The position numbers were made by a program, and so were the translations under genes. DNA of 64,000 nt from the NCBI GenBank assembly GCA_934699135.1, contig CAKUVM010000001.1, forward strand, positions 1 through 64,000, read 5' to 3'. Positions 9,185 through 18,312 of the stretch are shown here, in pieces (the first letter of the stretch is position 1; each line of letters begins with the position of its first letter). The notes under the pieces were generated by a model. That model had not been told where the DNA came from, made no database searches, and was given only the letters and a program-made list of their open reading frames with translations. This DNA is from an uncultured Bacteroidales bacterium. GTDB lineage: Bacteria > Bacteroidota > Bacteroidia > Bacteroidales > Marinilabiliaceae.

Positions 9185-10150
9185 ATGAAGAAAACCAGAA
9201 TATTGGCAGCGGCCATCGTCTCAGTATGGGGCATCATGGCCACGGGCTGCGACTACTTTTTGCCAGGCAATTTCGAGATGGTGTCTTATGAAGACTACTC
9301 GTCGGACTATGCGGGCGACCAGTTGGTTCTCAACGGCTACATCTCGGCCGGGCACGGCGTTTTTGCCGAGGTGCATCACAGCTTGCCGCCCGAGCGGGCC
9401 GAGGGGGCGGACAGCGTGACGGACGCCACGGTGGAGCTGCTGCGCGACGGGCAGATTGTGGCCACGCTCCATCGCAACGCGCGACGCAGGCTGAGCGCCG
9501 ACGTGGCCACGCGCTTCGCCTATTACCTGCTGCCGGGCGAGGTGAACATTACCTCGGGCCGCGCCTACTCGCTGCGAGCCACCAGCCCTACCTACGGGTT
9601 GGCGGAGTCGGAACCAGAGACGGTGCCGCAGCCGCCCGCGGTTGACTCCGTATGGGCCGAGACGTACCATGACGGCAGGTACGCCAATTTTTTCGCCCGC
9701 TTCGTCACCGCCGAGCCGCGGCAGACGGCATGTTGCATCTTGCGCGCCTACCGCTATGGCTTGTGCCACGCCCCGCTGTTCTTCACGGGCGGCATGGCCA
9801 CGCGCACGTCGGGCGGTGAGAGCGAGACGCTACGCGCGTACAGTTACTACCGCACGCATGCCTTGGACTCCGTCATTGTGGACGTCATGACGCTATCTGA
9901 CAACACGGCGCGCCACCTGACGAGCATGACGGACTATGAAGACAGCAACGACGACTTGGCCTATGAGTACCCTCTTGCCGTCAGCCAAAACGTGAACGGG
10001 GGCTACGGCTTCGTTGGGGCCTACGCGACAGGCCAGATGACAGTGAAGGCCGACTCGGTGAACTCCACGCCGCGCTGGGACTACGGGGAAGAGGAAGATA
10101 TGGATGACGAGCCGAACGTGACCCCCACAAGCCGGCTCGGCTACTTCTGA
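9185..10150 (+). CDS. DUF4249 domain-containing lipoprotein
   Basis: A 321-residue lipoprotein: signal sequence with a lipobox ending Met-Ala-Thr-Gly-Cys at about residue 22. The mature protein has the DUF4249 pattern: an early LVLNGYISAG strand, SVTDATVELLRDGQ and a later region of paired beta-strands, ending in an acidic stretch (EEEDMDDEP). The family is widespread in Bacteroidota and sits next to TonB-dependent receptors, as here, 35 bp after the receptor stop. It is thought to act at the cell surface with the receptor; no activity is known. It is the last gene of the operon and is followed by a bidirectional terminator. Confidence 0.85.
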   Translation: MKKTRILAAAIVSVWGIMATGCDYFLPGNFEMVSYEDYSSDYAGDQLVLNGYISAGHGVFAEVHHSLPPERAEGADSVTDATVELLRDGQIVATLHRNARRRLSADVATRFAYYLLPGEVNITSGRAYSLRATSPTYGLAESEPETVPQPPAVDSVWAETYHDGRYANFFARFVTAEPRQTACCILRAYRYGLCHAPLFFTGGMATRTSGGESETLRAYSYYRTHALDSVIVDVMTLSDNTARHLTSMTDYEDSNDDLAYEYPLAVSQNVNGGYGFVGAYATGQMTVKADSVNSTPRWDYGEEEDMDDEPNVTPTSRLGYF

Positions 10151-10180
10151 CGCAGCGCGCCGAGATGCTGAAATAAAGAG

Positions 10181-10222
10181 CCTCGCCCCCGCCCTGGCCG
10201 CAAGGCCGGGGCGGGGGCGAGG
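10181..10222. terminator. Bidirectional terminator between convergent genes
   Basis: A 19-bp G+C-rich stem with one mismatch around a GCAA loop (10181-10199 pairing with 10204-10222). It lies between the DUF4249 gene and ahcY, which converge on it. Confidence 0.75.
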
Positions 10223-10245
10223 CTTATTGCCGGCCGCGCAGCAGA

Positions 10246-11679
<1,434 letters not shown>

Positions 11680-11705
11680 CTAATCATTATTTCCTTATAC
11701 GAGCG

Positions 11706-11738
11706 CAAAGGTAGTGAAGCCCCGCGACATTACGCCAA
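11706..11738 (-). promoter_or_regulatory. ahcY promoter
   Basis: On the minus strand, the exact -7 element TACCTTTG (11713-11706) with TTG at 11738-11736, 22 nt upstream. The start codon follows about 40 nt downstream. Confidence 0.6.
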
Positions 11739-11906
11739 GCAAAGAGGTGAGGAGACACGCGCTAGAAAAAGAGAGGCCTGTTTTTGGGAATAATTGGCGC
11801 TGGCGCAGAAACCTAGAGTCTCCTTTTGCGTATATGAACGCGTGCTTGCGAGGAGTATGGCAAGCGCAAGACGTTCGCTAACAACAAACATAACATACAC
11901 AACACA

Positions 11907-12611
11907 ATGAAACTGAAGAATCTTATCATGATGGCCGGCCTGAGCGTCGCCGTTGTTCTTACTGGCTGCAACGCTAGCAGCGCGACTAAGGGTGGCCTCA
12001 TTGGAGGCGGCGCGGGCGCGGCCGTCGGCGCGGGCGTAGGCGCCCTCGTGGCCAAGAACAACCGCAAGAAGGGCGCTCTCATTGGCGCGGCCGCGGGCGC
12101 GGCCGTAGGCACCACTGCCGGCATCATCATCGGCAAGAAGATGGACAAGAAGAAGAAAGAGCTTGAGGCCCTTCAGAACGCCCAAGTCAATGAGGTACAG
12201 GATCAGAATGGCCTGAAGGCCATCCAGGTGACCTTTGGCGAAGACGGCATCAAGTTCGCCACCGGCAAGCATAACCTGAGCGCAGCGGCCCAGGCCAACC
12301 TCAAGAACTTCGCCAAGACGCTGACCTCCGGCGAGGATGTCTCCACGGCAGACATCACCGTCGAGGGACACACTGACAGCACCGGCTCTCAGGCCACCAA
12401 CGAGAAGGTTTCCGCGGCCCGCGCCAAGGCCGTGACCGACTTCCTGGTCAAGAACGGCGTGCCCGCTTCTCGCATCACCACCCGCGGTTTGGCCTCAGAG
12501 TATCCCGTGGCCGACAACAGCACCGTGGCAGGCCGCGCGCAGAACCGTCGCGTCGAGGTATACATCACGGCTAGCCAAGACATGATCAAGGCCGCGGAGA
12601 GCGAGAAATAG
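11907..12611 (+). CDS. OmpA family lipoprotein with glycine-zipper domain
   Basis: A 234-residue lipoprotein. The signal sequence ends in a lipobox (Val-Leu-Thr-Gly-Cys, Cys near 21). Residues 30-80 form a double glycine-zipper-like hydrophobic segment (GGLIGGGAGAAVGAGVGALV, then GALIGAAAGAAVG) with a basic patch between. The C-terminal OmpA/MotB peptidoglycan-binding domain is at about 110-225, with the hallmark VEGHTDSTGS and QNRRVEVYI motifs. It most resembles YiaD-type proteins that tether the outer membrane to peptidoglycan. A second OmpA-domain gene follows behind a terminator, so the pair is probably two separate transcription units. Confidence 0.9.
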   Translation: MKLKNLIMMAGLSVAVVLTGCNASSATKGGLIGGGAGAAVGAGVGALVAKNNRKKGALIGAAAGAAVGTTAGIIIGKKMDKKKKELEALQNAQVNEVQDQNGLKAIQVTFGEDGIKFATGKHNLSAAAQANLKNFAKTLTSGEDVSTADITVEGHTDSTGSQATNEKVSAARAKAVTDFLVKNGVPASRITTRGLASEYPVADNSTVAGRAQNRRVEVYITASQDMIKAAESEK

Positions 12612-12642
12612 TCTTGCCCGACGGGCCTTCTGACAGGCACAG

Positions 12643-12679
12643 AGCGTCGCGCCACACGTGTGGCGAGACGCTTTTTTTT
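12643..12679 (+). terminator. Rho-independent terminator after the OmpA-family lipoprotein
   Basis: A 14-bp stem with one mismatch (12643-12656 with 12659-12672) followed by eight T residues. It lies 31 bp after the stop codon and just before the second OmpA-domain gene. Confidence 0.85.
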
Positions 12680-12693
12680 GTACCTTAGGGATC

Positions 12694-13320
12694 ATGAAGA
12701 GAGCATTGACGGCCTTTGCGCTGGCCACACTGTGCGCCGCCACGGCGGCAGACGCGCAACGCACCGACTGGACTACAACGGGACAGACGCCCGCCGTGGG
12801 GACGCTCATTGGCACCAAGCCAGACAGCCGCAAGGCCAGGAGGCTTGACAAAGCCGTGCGCGCCAAGGCTGACAGCCTGCGCCGCTCCGTGGCGGGAGCC
12901 GAAGTGACAACCGTGAGCGACGTGAACGGCCTGACGGCCATAAGGGTTGTCTTCAGCGGGACGGGGCTTCCAGCCGAGCCAAACGTGACGGGCTACAACA
13001 CGGCCACGCGCGAGGCCATAACGGCCATAGCGGCGCAACTGACGGGGCCTTGGGCCTTGGCGAACATCACCGTGGACGGGCATACGGACAACGTGGGGCC
13101 GTATGACGAGAATATGACCGTCTCTTTCCGTCGCGCCACGGCCATCGCCGGCCTGCTCACGCGCCAGGGCGTGGACTCGCTGCGCATCTCGGCCCGCGGG
13201 TTCTCATATGACTACCCGCTGGCCAATAATCACCTGATTGAGGGGAGGGAGAAGAACCGCCGTGTGGAGATGACCATCACGCTCAGCGAGGACATGATTG
13301 GGAGGATGAAGGAAATGTAG
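12694..13320 (+). CDS. Secreted OmpA-domain protein
   Basis: A 208-residue protein. The ATG is chosen because it begins a signal peptide (MKRALTAFALATLCAATAADA, cleavage before Gln-Arg). Unlike its upstream neighbour it has no lipobox and no glycine zipper. A short basic linker (residues 45-75) leads to an OmpA-like peptidoglycan-binding domain at about 80-205, with VDGHTDNVGPYDEN and KNRRVEMTI. The first 20 bp after the preceding terminator leave little room for a promoter. Its last 38 bp overlap the 3' end of the convergent HxlR gene. It is probably a periplasmic, peptidoglycan-associated protein. Confidence 0.85.
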   Translation: MKRALTAFALATLCAATAADAQRTDWTTTGQTPAVGTLIGTKPDSRKARRLDKAVRAKADSLRRSVAGAEVTTVSDVNGLTAIRVVFSGTGLPAEPNVTGYNTATREAITAIAAQLTGPWALANITVDGHTDNVGPYDENMTVSFRRATAIAGLLTRQGVDSLRISARGFSYDYPLANNHLIEGREKNRRVEMTITLSEDMIGRMKEM

Positions 13321-13696
13321 GCTTGGCGCCAACTTTCGCTCTGCGGCAAGACATGACCTCATCGTAGTGAGCGACAGCCCACGCCACAAGCGCATTGACG
13401 TGAGGCAGCAACGAGACTGACAGTGGCGTGAGGCTATACTCCACCCGCGGAGGAACCTCGGCAAACACTTTGCGCGAGACGTAGCCGTCCTCCTCAAGCG
13501 TACGCAGCGTCACGGAGAGCATCTTTTGCGAAATGTCTGGAAGGCGGCGCTGGAGCTCCTTGAAGCGCACGGGTTCTCCATTGGCCTCCTCCAATGTGTG
13601 TAGGGCCAGAATGGACCATTTGTCGCCAATGCGCGACAAGATGTTCCTCACCGGGCAGTCAGGAAAGAGCGGGTCTACTAGAGTGTTGCGATCCAT
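13283..13696 (-). CDS. HxlR-family transcriptional regulator
   Basis: A 137-residue winged-helix regulator. It shows the HxlR signature: Cys-Pro-Val-Arg near residue 15, then IGDKWSILALHTL, RFKELQRRLPDISQKMLSVTLRTLEEDGYVSR (recognition helix and wing) and VEYSLTPLSVSLLP. Length and layout are typical. The single N-terminal Cys is the residue that senses oxidants or electrophiles in some relatives; whether it does so here is inference. It is divergently transcribed from an MBL-like gene, and a perfect inverted repeat lies between them, so it probably controls that gene and itself. Confidence 0.9.
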   Translation of the reverse strand: MDRNTLVDPLFPDCPVRNILSRIGDKWSILALHTLEEANGEPVRFKELQRRLPDISQKMLSVTLRTLEEDGYVSRKVFAEVPPRVEYSLTPLSVSLLPHVNALVAWAVAHYDEVMSCRRAKVGAKPTFPSSSQSCPR

Positions 13697-13750
13697 AGCT
13701 CATTTATTTTTCAAAAAAAATCTTCATCGTAATGCGCTGTTAAGCAGCAA

Positions 13751-13770
13751 AGGTTACGCAGGCGTAACCT
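13751..13770. promoter_or_regulatory. Candidate HxlR operator (perfect palindrome)
   Basis: AGGTTACGC-AG-GCGTAACCT: two 9-bp perfect inverted arms with a 2-bp spacer, inside the 190-bp divergent intergenic region. It overlaps a plausible minus-strand -7 element of hxlR (AACCTTTG) and lies about 20 bp upstream of the -33 element of the MBL-like gene. This fits a dimeric winged-helix regulator. Confidence 0.65.
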
Positions 13771-13790
13771 TTTGAGTTTCACGTGCCTAC

Positions 13791-13821
13791 TTGCACAACA
13801 GAGTACAGATTGTCATATTTG
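13791..13821 (+). promoter_or_regulatory. Promoter of the MBL-like gene
   Basis: TTG at 13791-13793, then 20 nt, then CATATTTG at 13814-13821 (one mismatch from TAnnTTTG). The start codon lies about 65 nt downstream. Confidence 0.5.
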
Positions 13822-13886
13822 CATCGTGAGACAAGAACAGCAAGTTTCACAAAGGTAGCAATATTGACAATCAAACTCATAGGACA

Positions 13887-14720
13887 ATGAAGAAAACATT
13901 GGGCGTAGCCATTGCGGCCATTTCGGCCTCAGCCGCGGCGCAGCAGAAAGGCAGCGTGCAGACCTTTGACTTTGAGGATTTCAAAGTCCACGTGTACAAC
14001 ACCAACGACGCCCTAGGCGACGCCAGCTTCATCATTGAGGGGGCGGACGCGGTGGTGACAATGGAAGAGCCGCTTTTCAAGGACAATGCGGCCGAGTTCG
14101 ACCAGCTGCTCCAAACGATAGGCAAACCGGTGGCCAACGTCATAAGTGACTATCATGTGGGCAGCCAGCGCACAGGCGTTGTCATGCCAAAGGGTATGCA
14201 CGCCTTCACCAAGGGGCCAATTTACAGCGGCATGATGGCCGGATTTGCCAAGACGTTTGGCGCGGCCATTGTGCCTCTCAGAGACGTCACCCCCACAGAG
14301 GTCGGCTTTGACCGCATGAAGACGCTCGCAGGCGTAGACTTCTTGTTCCGTCACGGCGCGGCCTCCGACTTCCCCGCGGCCAGCATAATCATCGGCGGCA
14401 AGGTATATTACACCCACTGGGCCCCGGCGAAGGCCCATGTCAGCCCGCTACAGATAGGCTCCAGGGCGGCTGTTGACGCTGAGATTGAGGAGACGAGGCG
14501 CGAGCTGGAATCGGGCGCAGAGCTTTTCGTCGGCGGACACGGTGGAGTGTCCAGCCGCGAGGCCGTGGAGTTCAAGCTGACATATCTCGGCACGGTCAAG
14601 AGTCTTCTGGACGAGCAGAAGACTGCCAGCGGCTTCGCATCGGCCCTCAAGGACGCTTTCCCCGCGTTGGCAGGGGAAGAGGGCGTCGGCGCACTTGCAG
14701 GCGCGCTGTACAAGGAGTAG
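13887..14720 (+). CDS. Metallo-beta-lactamase-fold-like secreted protein lacking the zinc motif
   Basis: A 277-residue protein with an apparent signal peptide (MKKTLGVAIAAISASAAA, then Gln-Gln). Its order of segments resembles MBL-fold hydrolases: an early DASFIIEGADAVVTMEEP strand, a 'threshold' segment ISDYHVGSQRTGV where active enzymes carry HxHxDH, and a late FVGGHGGVSS loop equivalent to the PGHG motif. Only one of the usual His ligands remains in the key loop, so zinc hydrolase activity is doubtful. It may be a binding protein or an inactive paralogue. Its divergent position next to an HxlR regulator suggests it is induced by a signal sensed by that regulator. Family placement is moderate; function is unknown. 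Confidence 0.6.
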   Translation: MKKTLGVAIAAISASAAAQQKGSVQTFDFEDFKVHVYNTNDALGDASFIIEGADAVVTMEEPLFKDNAAEFDQLLQTIGKPVANVISDYHVGSQRTGVVMPKGMHAFTKGPIYSGMMAGFAKTFGAAIVPLRDVTPTEVGFDRMKTLAGVDFLFRHGAASDFPAASIIIGGKVYYTHWAPAKAHVSPLQIGSRAAVDAEIEETRRELESGAELFVGGHGGVSSREAVEFKLTYLGTVKSLLDEQKTASGFASALKDAFPALAGEEGVGALAGALYKE

Positions 14721-14741
14721 AAGAGAAATATATAGATGGAT

Positions 14742-14785
14742 ATTTCCCGACTGGCCGCGGCATGCGCCAGTCGGGAAATGTTTTT
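14742..14785 (+). terminator. Rho-independent terminator after the MBL-like gene
   Basis: Perfect 14-bp stem (ATTTCCCGACTGGC with GCCAGTCGGGAAAT) around a 10-nt loop, followed by GTTTTT. It abuts the 3' end of the convergent methyltransferase gene. Confidence 0.85.
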
Positions 14786-15686
14786 ACTGGTTGTTATCCT
14801 TCAAATAGGCGTTTATGGCATTCCCCACAAATTTCGCCAAGTTAACGGGGACAGCATTACCTATCATCTGTTCAACTTCTGTTCTGCTTCCAAAGAACTC
14901 AAAGCTCTCAGGGAATGTCTGAATTGAGGCTCTCTCGCGGGTGGATAGAGGCCGCACGCCATCCAAAGAGTTTGCAGCGTCATTTGCGTGTATCTGATAG
15001 CCTGTCGGGATTGGCCTGTTAACACCCCTGATGGTAGGAGAAGGCTCATTTACGCTAAAAATTCCCCTGCGCGCATAACTTCTTGGATGTCTATAATAGG
15101 CCTTTATATCTAGCTTATCGCCAAAATAATCGGCCACTGTCATTGGCCTTTCGGATAGTCCGTTTTTAAAATAAGTATCAAAGAAGCCGTCTTGAACACC
15201 TTTCTTCCCGACCATTATGAACCTCTTCCGCTTCTGGGGCACTCCACAAAAAGAAGCGTCAAGGACAGTGAAAGAGATTCCATAGCCGCAATGTTTCAGA
15301 ATGGCAATGGCATCGTACACCATTTTGTACTTACCAATATTGTGAACATTCTCCATAACAAACCACTCTGGAGATATGCGGCTCACAATCTTGGCAAACT
15401 TTACGGTAAGTATGGCGCGCCCACCGTCTTCATTCCTCTTGCCAGCTGAACTATAATCCTGACAAGGAGGGCCACCGACTATCATATCTGGCTTGAATTC
15501 TGCTATTTTTAAGCTAACGTCCTCATCATCCATTAAGTCTGCCCGAAAAGCAGGGTGCAAGAAGTTGTATCTGTATGTAGCGACGGCTTTGTCCCAATTG
15601 TCAAAAGCGGCTACTACGTCAAAACCAGCATTCTGAAGCCCTAGACTCAAGCCACCACATCCCGCAAAAAGATCTACTACTCTCAT
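14784..15686 (-). CDS. DNA (cytosine-5-)-methyltransferase
   Basis: A 300-residue C5-cytosine DNA methyltransferase that transfers a methyl group from SAM to a specific recognition site. All core motifs are present: I (DLFAGCGGLSLGL, residues 5-17), IV with the catalytic Cys75 (GGPPCQDYSSAG), VI (ENV, 112-114), VIII (QKRKRF near 150), and IX-X (a threonine-rich recognition stretch, then IGNAVPVNLA near the C-terminus). At 300 residues it is short, with a small target-recognition domain, so specificity cannot be read. Its A+T content and codon use differ clearly from the G+C-rich neighbours, pointing to horizontal gain. No recognisable restriction endonuclease lies beside it, only a short ORF 3 bp upstream. 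Confidence 0.95.
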   Translation of the reverse strand: MRVVDLFAGCGGLSLGLQNAGFDVVAAFDNWDKAVATYRYNFLHPAFRADLMDDEDVSLKIAEFKPDMIVGGPPCQDYSSAGKRNEDGGRAILTVKFAKIVSRISPEWFVMENVHNIGKYKMVYDAIAILKHCGYGISFTVLDASFCGVPQKRKRFIMVGKKGVQDGFFDTYFKNGLSERPMTVADYFGDKLDIKAYYRHPRSYARRGIFSVNEPSPTIRGVNRPIPTGYQIHANDAANSLDGVRPLSTRERASIQTFPESFEFFGSRTEVEQMIGNAVPVNLAKFVGNAINAYLKDNNQ

Positions 15687-15689
15687 CTT

Positions 15690-15941
15690 TCAATCAAATA
15701 TTTCTGGACTGTTAACAAGAACGGCATCAAAACGCCTTTCTGGGCTGAGCAAGTTTTGGCCACCCCCAAGAATTATATTTTTTATCTCGTTTTTACCAAT
15801 CCTCGGATGCGCCAACTCATCACACCGCATAAAAGGAAGACTGATTGCCCCACTGACAGCAAAGGCTTTGTCGTTGGCGTAGGTATAAGAGTGTCCCCGC
15901 GGCTGTCCAAAAAGACCTGGTAACTCCATCCGTTTTGCCAT
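15690..15941 (-). CDS. Small protein upstream of the methyltransferase, unknown (possible endonuclease remnant)
   Basis: An 83-residue frame that ends 3 bp before the methyltransferase start and shares its A+T-rich composition. A -7-like TATCTTTG lies about 20 bp upstream of its ATG, so it probably leads a two-gene transcript. The sequence begins MAKRMELPGLFGQPRGH and ends abruptly at LVNSPEIFD. No domain is recognised. Restriction genes often sit in this position, so it could be the 5' remnant of a restriction endonuclease, a small control protein, or an unrelated protein. It is real in the sense of being co-oriented and tightly coupled; its role is unknown. Confidence 0.5.
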   Translation of the reverse strand: MAKRMELPGLFGQPRGHSYTYANDKAFAVSGAISLPFMRCDELAHPRIGKNEIKNIILGGGQNLLSPERRFDAVLVNSPEIFD

Positions 15942-15961
15942 AAATCCAACTTTTAGACATC

Positions 15962-15969
15962 CAAAGATA
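15962..15969 (-). promoter_or_regulatory. -7 element for the methyltransferase pair
   Basis: Exact TATCTTTG on the minus strand, 20 bp before the start codon of the small upstream gene. No TTG lies at the expected 19-21 nt spacing. Confidence 0.4.
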
Positions 15970-16046
15970 TGTAATATTTCACTTTAGCGCCGCTCAACAA
16001 ACCATAGCGAGCTTCTGCGGGAGACTATAACGCCGGTAAAGGAAAG

Positions 16047-16095
16047 TAAAAAAACAGGCCGCAAGACGCACGTCAGGTCTTACGGTCTGATTTTT
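16047..16095 (-). terminator. Terminator of the arginine operon
   Basis: A 13-bp imperfect stem (16055-16067 with 16077-16089) flanked by a run of seven A on the left and five T on the right. It can therefore act in both directions, mainly after argD on the minus strand. Confidence 0.7.
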
Positions 16096-16110
16096 ACTTG
16101 TAATCGCAAA

Positions 16111-17241
16111 CTATCTCTCCTCCAGCACTTCGCCGAACGCGGCGAGGAACTGATCTGCCTGCGCGGTGGTGAGGCAGAGCGGCGGCAGGATGCGCACCAT
16201 GTTTTGACCAGCCACGCCAGTGAAGATATGCTTGTCATAAAGGAGCTTCTGGCGGATGGGGCTTACGGGCTCGTTGAACTCGATGCCAATCATAAGTCCG
16301 CGCCCGCGCACCTCCTTGATTCTCGCGCTCTTGGGCATATTGTCTAAAAGATACTTGCCCACGCGCGCCGAGTTCTCCTCCAGCCTCTCGTCACGATATA
16401 TGTCCGCCACGGCGATGGCGGCCGCCATGCCGAGGTAGTTGCCGCCGAAGGTGGTGCCGAGCATACCCTTCACGGCCTTGAACTCAGGGCTAATCAGCAC
16501 CGCGCCCACGGGGAACCCGTTGGCAATGCCTTTGGCCATGGAGATGAGGTCGGGCTTGATGCCGGCATACTGATGGGCGAAGAACTTGCCCGAACGGCCG
16601 TAGCCGCTCTGGATCTCATCGACAATGAGGACCGTGCCGTGGGCGTGGCACAGATTGAGCAAGTCTTTGAGGAATTGCTCCGAGGGGATGTGGATGCCAC
16701 CGCAGCCCTGTATGCCCTCAATGATCACCGCCGCCACATCGTCTTTCTCCACATGGAGTGCCACGGAGGCCAAGTCGTTGAGGTCGGCCCACAGCACCAC
16801 GTGCTGCATGTTGAACGGCGAGTTAATCTTGGGGTTGTCCGTCACGGCCACAGCGCCGCTCGTGCGCCCATGGAAACTGCGGCGGAAAGCCACCACCTTG
16901 CTGCGGCCAGTGTGGAACGATGCCAGTTTCAGACAGTTCTCATTGGCCTCGGCCCCGCTGTTGCAGACGAAGAGGCTATAGTCCGCCAGCCCGCTCAGCT
17001 CACCAATCTTTTGCGCCAAGACCGACTGGAGTGGGTTGATGACGCTGTTGGAGTAGAAAGCTATCTTGTTGAGCTGTTCGGTTATGGCCTGGACGTAGCG
17101 CGGGTGGCTGTGCCCCACGGATATGACGGCGTGCCCGCCATAGAGGTCGAGATATTCGTTGCCTTTGTCGTCCCACACGTGGCAACCCTTGCCGCGCACG
17201 GGCACAACGTCGAAGAGAGTGTAGACGTCGAAAAGGTTCAT
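16111..17241 (-). CDS. argD: Acetylornithine aminotransferase
   Basis: A 376-residue PLP-dependent class III aminotransferase that converts N-acetyl-glutamate semialdehyde to N-acetylornithine (or, in some Bacteroidota, the N-succinyl analogue). Features: the start LFDVYTLFDVVPVRGKGCHVWD, FVCNSGAEANENCLK (PLP phosphate loop), FHGRTSGAV, LIVDEIQSGYGRSGKFF and the PLP lysine in ISMAKGIANGFPVG. Its position directly after argC and argG, with a 27-bp gap to argC, supports arginine biosynthesis rather than GABA or ornithine catabolism. The acetyl versus succinyl question cannot be settled here. Confidence 0.93.
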   Translation of the reverse strand: MNLFDVYTLFDVVPVRGKGCHVWDDKGNEYLDLYGGHAVISVGHSHPRYVQAITEQLNKIAFYSNSVINPLQSVLAQKIGELSGLADYSLFVCNSGAEANENCLKLASFHTGRSKVVAFRRSFHGRTSGAVAVTDNPKINSPFNMQHVVLWADLNDLASVALHVEKDDVAAVIIEGIQGCGGIHIPSEQFLKDLLNLCHAHGTVLIVDEIQSGYGRSGKFFAHQYAGIKPDLISMAKGIANGFPVGAVLISPEFKAVKGMLGTTFGGNYLGMAAAIAVADIYRDERLEENSARVGKYLLDNMPKSARIKEVRGRGLMIGIEFNEPVSPIRQKLLYDKHIFTGVAGQNMVRILPPLCLTTAQADQFLAAFGEVLEER

Positions 17242-17268
17242 ATGTTCTGTTTTTTGCTGTCGCCAGGC

Positions 17269-18234
17269 TCAGAAGCCGGACGGCTTGAGGTTGAGGCCAG
17301 TATTCTCCGGCAGGCCGAAGAGGAGGTTCATGTTCTCCACGGCCTGACCGGCCGCGCCCTTCACCAAGTTGTCTATGAAAGACAAGACGTGGAGCTTCTG
17401 GCCATATTTCTTGACGTAGAGGACGCATTTATTGGTGTTGACCACCATCTTGAGGTCGGGGTTGAAGTCCACCACGTTGACGAAAGGCTCGTCTTTATAA
17501 TAAGACTTGTAGACCTCGACGGCGTCGGCCTCGTCAAGGTCGCAGTCGAAGTAGACCGACGTCATGATGCCGCGCGTGTGGCAACCTCTCACGGGCACGA
17601 AGTTGAGTGCGCCCTTGTAGTGCGGGGCCAGCCGTGCGAGCGTCTCATTGACCTCGCCCAAGTGCTGGTGAGTGAAGGCCTTGTAGACCGACAGGTTGCC
17701 CTCGCGCCAACTGAAGTGAGTGGTCTCAGACGGTTTCTGACCCGCGCCCGTGGAGCCTGTTATGCCGGTCACGTGGATCTCCCCGAGCTTGTCTAGCTTG
17801 GCCATTGGCAGCAGGGCTAGCTGGATGCTGGTAGCGAAGCAGCCGGGGTTGGCGATGCGGTCGGCGGCCTTGATCTCGCGGCGGAAGGCCTCGGGCAGGC
17901 CATAGACAAAGCCGTCGGCGGCGTCTTGGAGGCGGAAGTCGTTGGAGAGGTCAATGATCTTGCCGTTGAAATCCTTGGGCAGTTTCTCAACATAGCCGCG
18001 GCTCTTGCCGTGACCCATGCAGAGGAAGATGACGTCGGCCGTGTTGACGGGGGCGTCGGCCGAGAATGTGAGCGTCGTCTCGCCAATGAGGTCGCGGTGC
18101 GCCGTCCAAACAGGCTCTCCCGCGTGGCTCTCGCTCTGCGCGAAGAGGATGTTGGCCCAGGGGTGATTTATGAGGATGCGGATCAGCTCACCGCCGGTGT
18201 AGCCGGCCGCACCAATTATTCCTACTTGAATCAT
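17269..18234 (-). CDS. argC: N-acetyl-gamma-glutamyl-phosphate reductase
   Basis: A 321-residue NADPH-dependent reductase of arginine synthesis. The N-terminal dinucleotide loop GIIGAAGYTGGELIRIL (residues 5-21) and the active-site segment IANPGCFATSIQLALLP with the catalytic Cys are diagnostic, as is GITGSTGAGQKPSE downstream. The length is slightly below the roughly 340 of many homologues but typical for Bacteroidota. It sits between argG and argD on the same strand. A G+C-rich inverted sequence in the 78-bp gap to argG may act as a weak attenuator. Confidence 0.95.
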   Translation of the reverse strand: MIQVGIIGAAGYTGGELIRILINHPWANILFAQSESHAGEPVWTAHRDLIGETTLTFSADAPVNTADVIFLCMGHGKSRGYVEKLPKDFNGKIIDLSNDFRLQDAADGFVYGLPEAFRREIKAADRIANPGCFATSIQLALLPMAKLDKLGEIHVTGITGSTGAGQKPSETTHFSWREGNLSVYKAFTHQHLGEVNETLARLAPHYKGALNFVPVRGCHTRGIMTSVYFDCDLDEADAVEVYKSYYKDEPFVNVVDFNPDLKMVVNTNKCVLYVKKYGQKLHVLSFIDNLVKGAAGQAVENMNLLFGLPENTGLNLKPSGF

Positions 18235-18312
18235 TTAGAGTGTGTGGGGCAGAGGGCCGCAAGGCGCAGGGCTTTGGCCCTGGCGGCTTGCGCCGTCTCT
18301 TGTTTTGAATTC

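Noticed and set aside
14784..15941. Complete type II restriction-modification system
   Set aside because: Only the methyltransferase is recognisable; the adjacent 83-residue frame has no visible nuclease motif.
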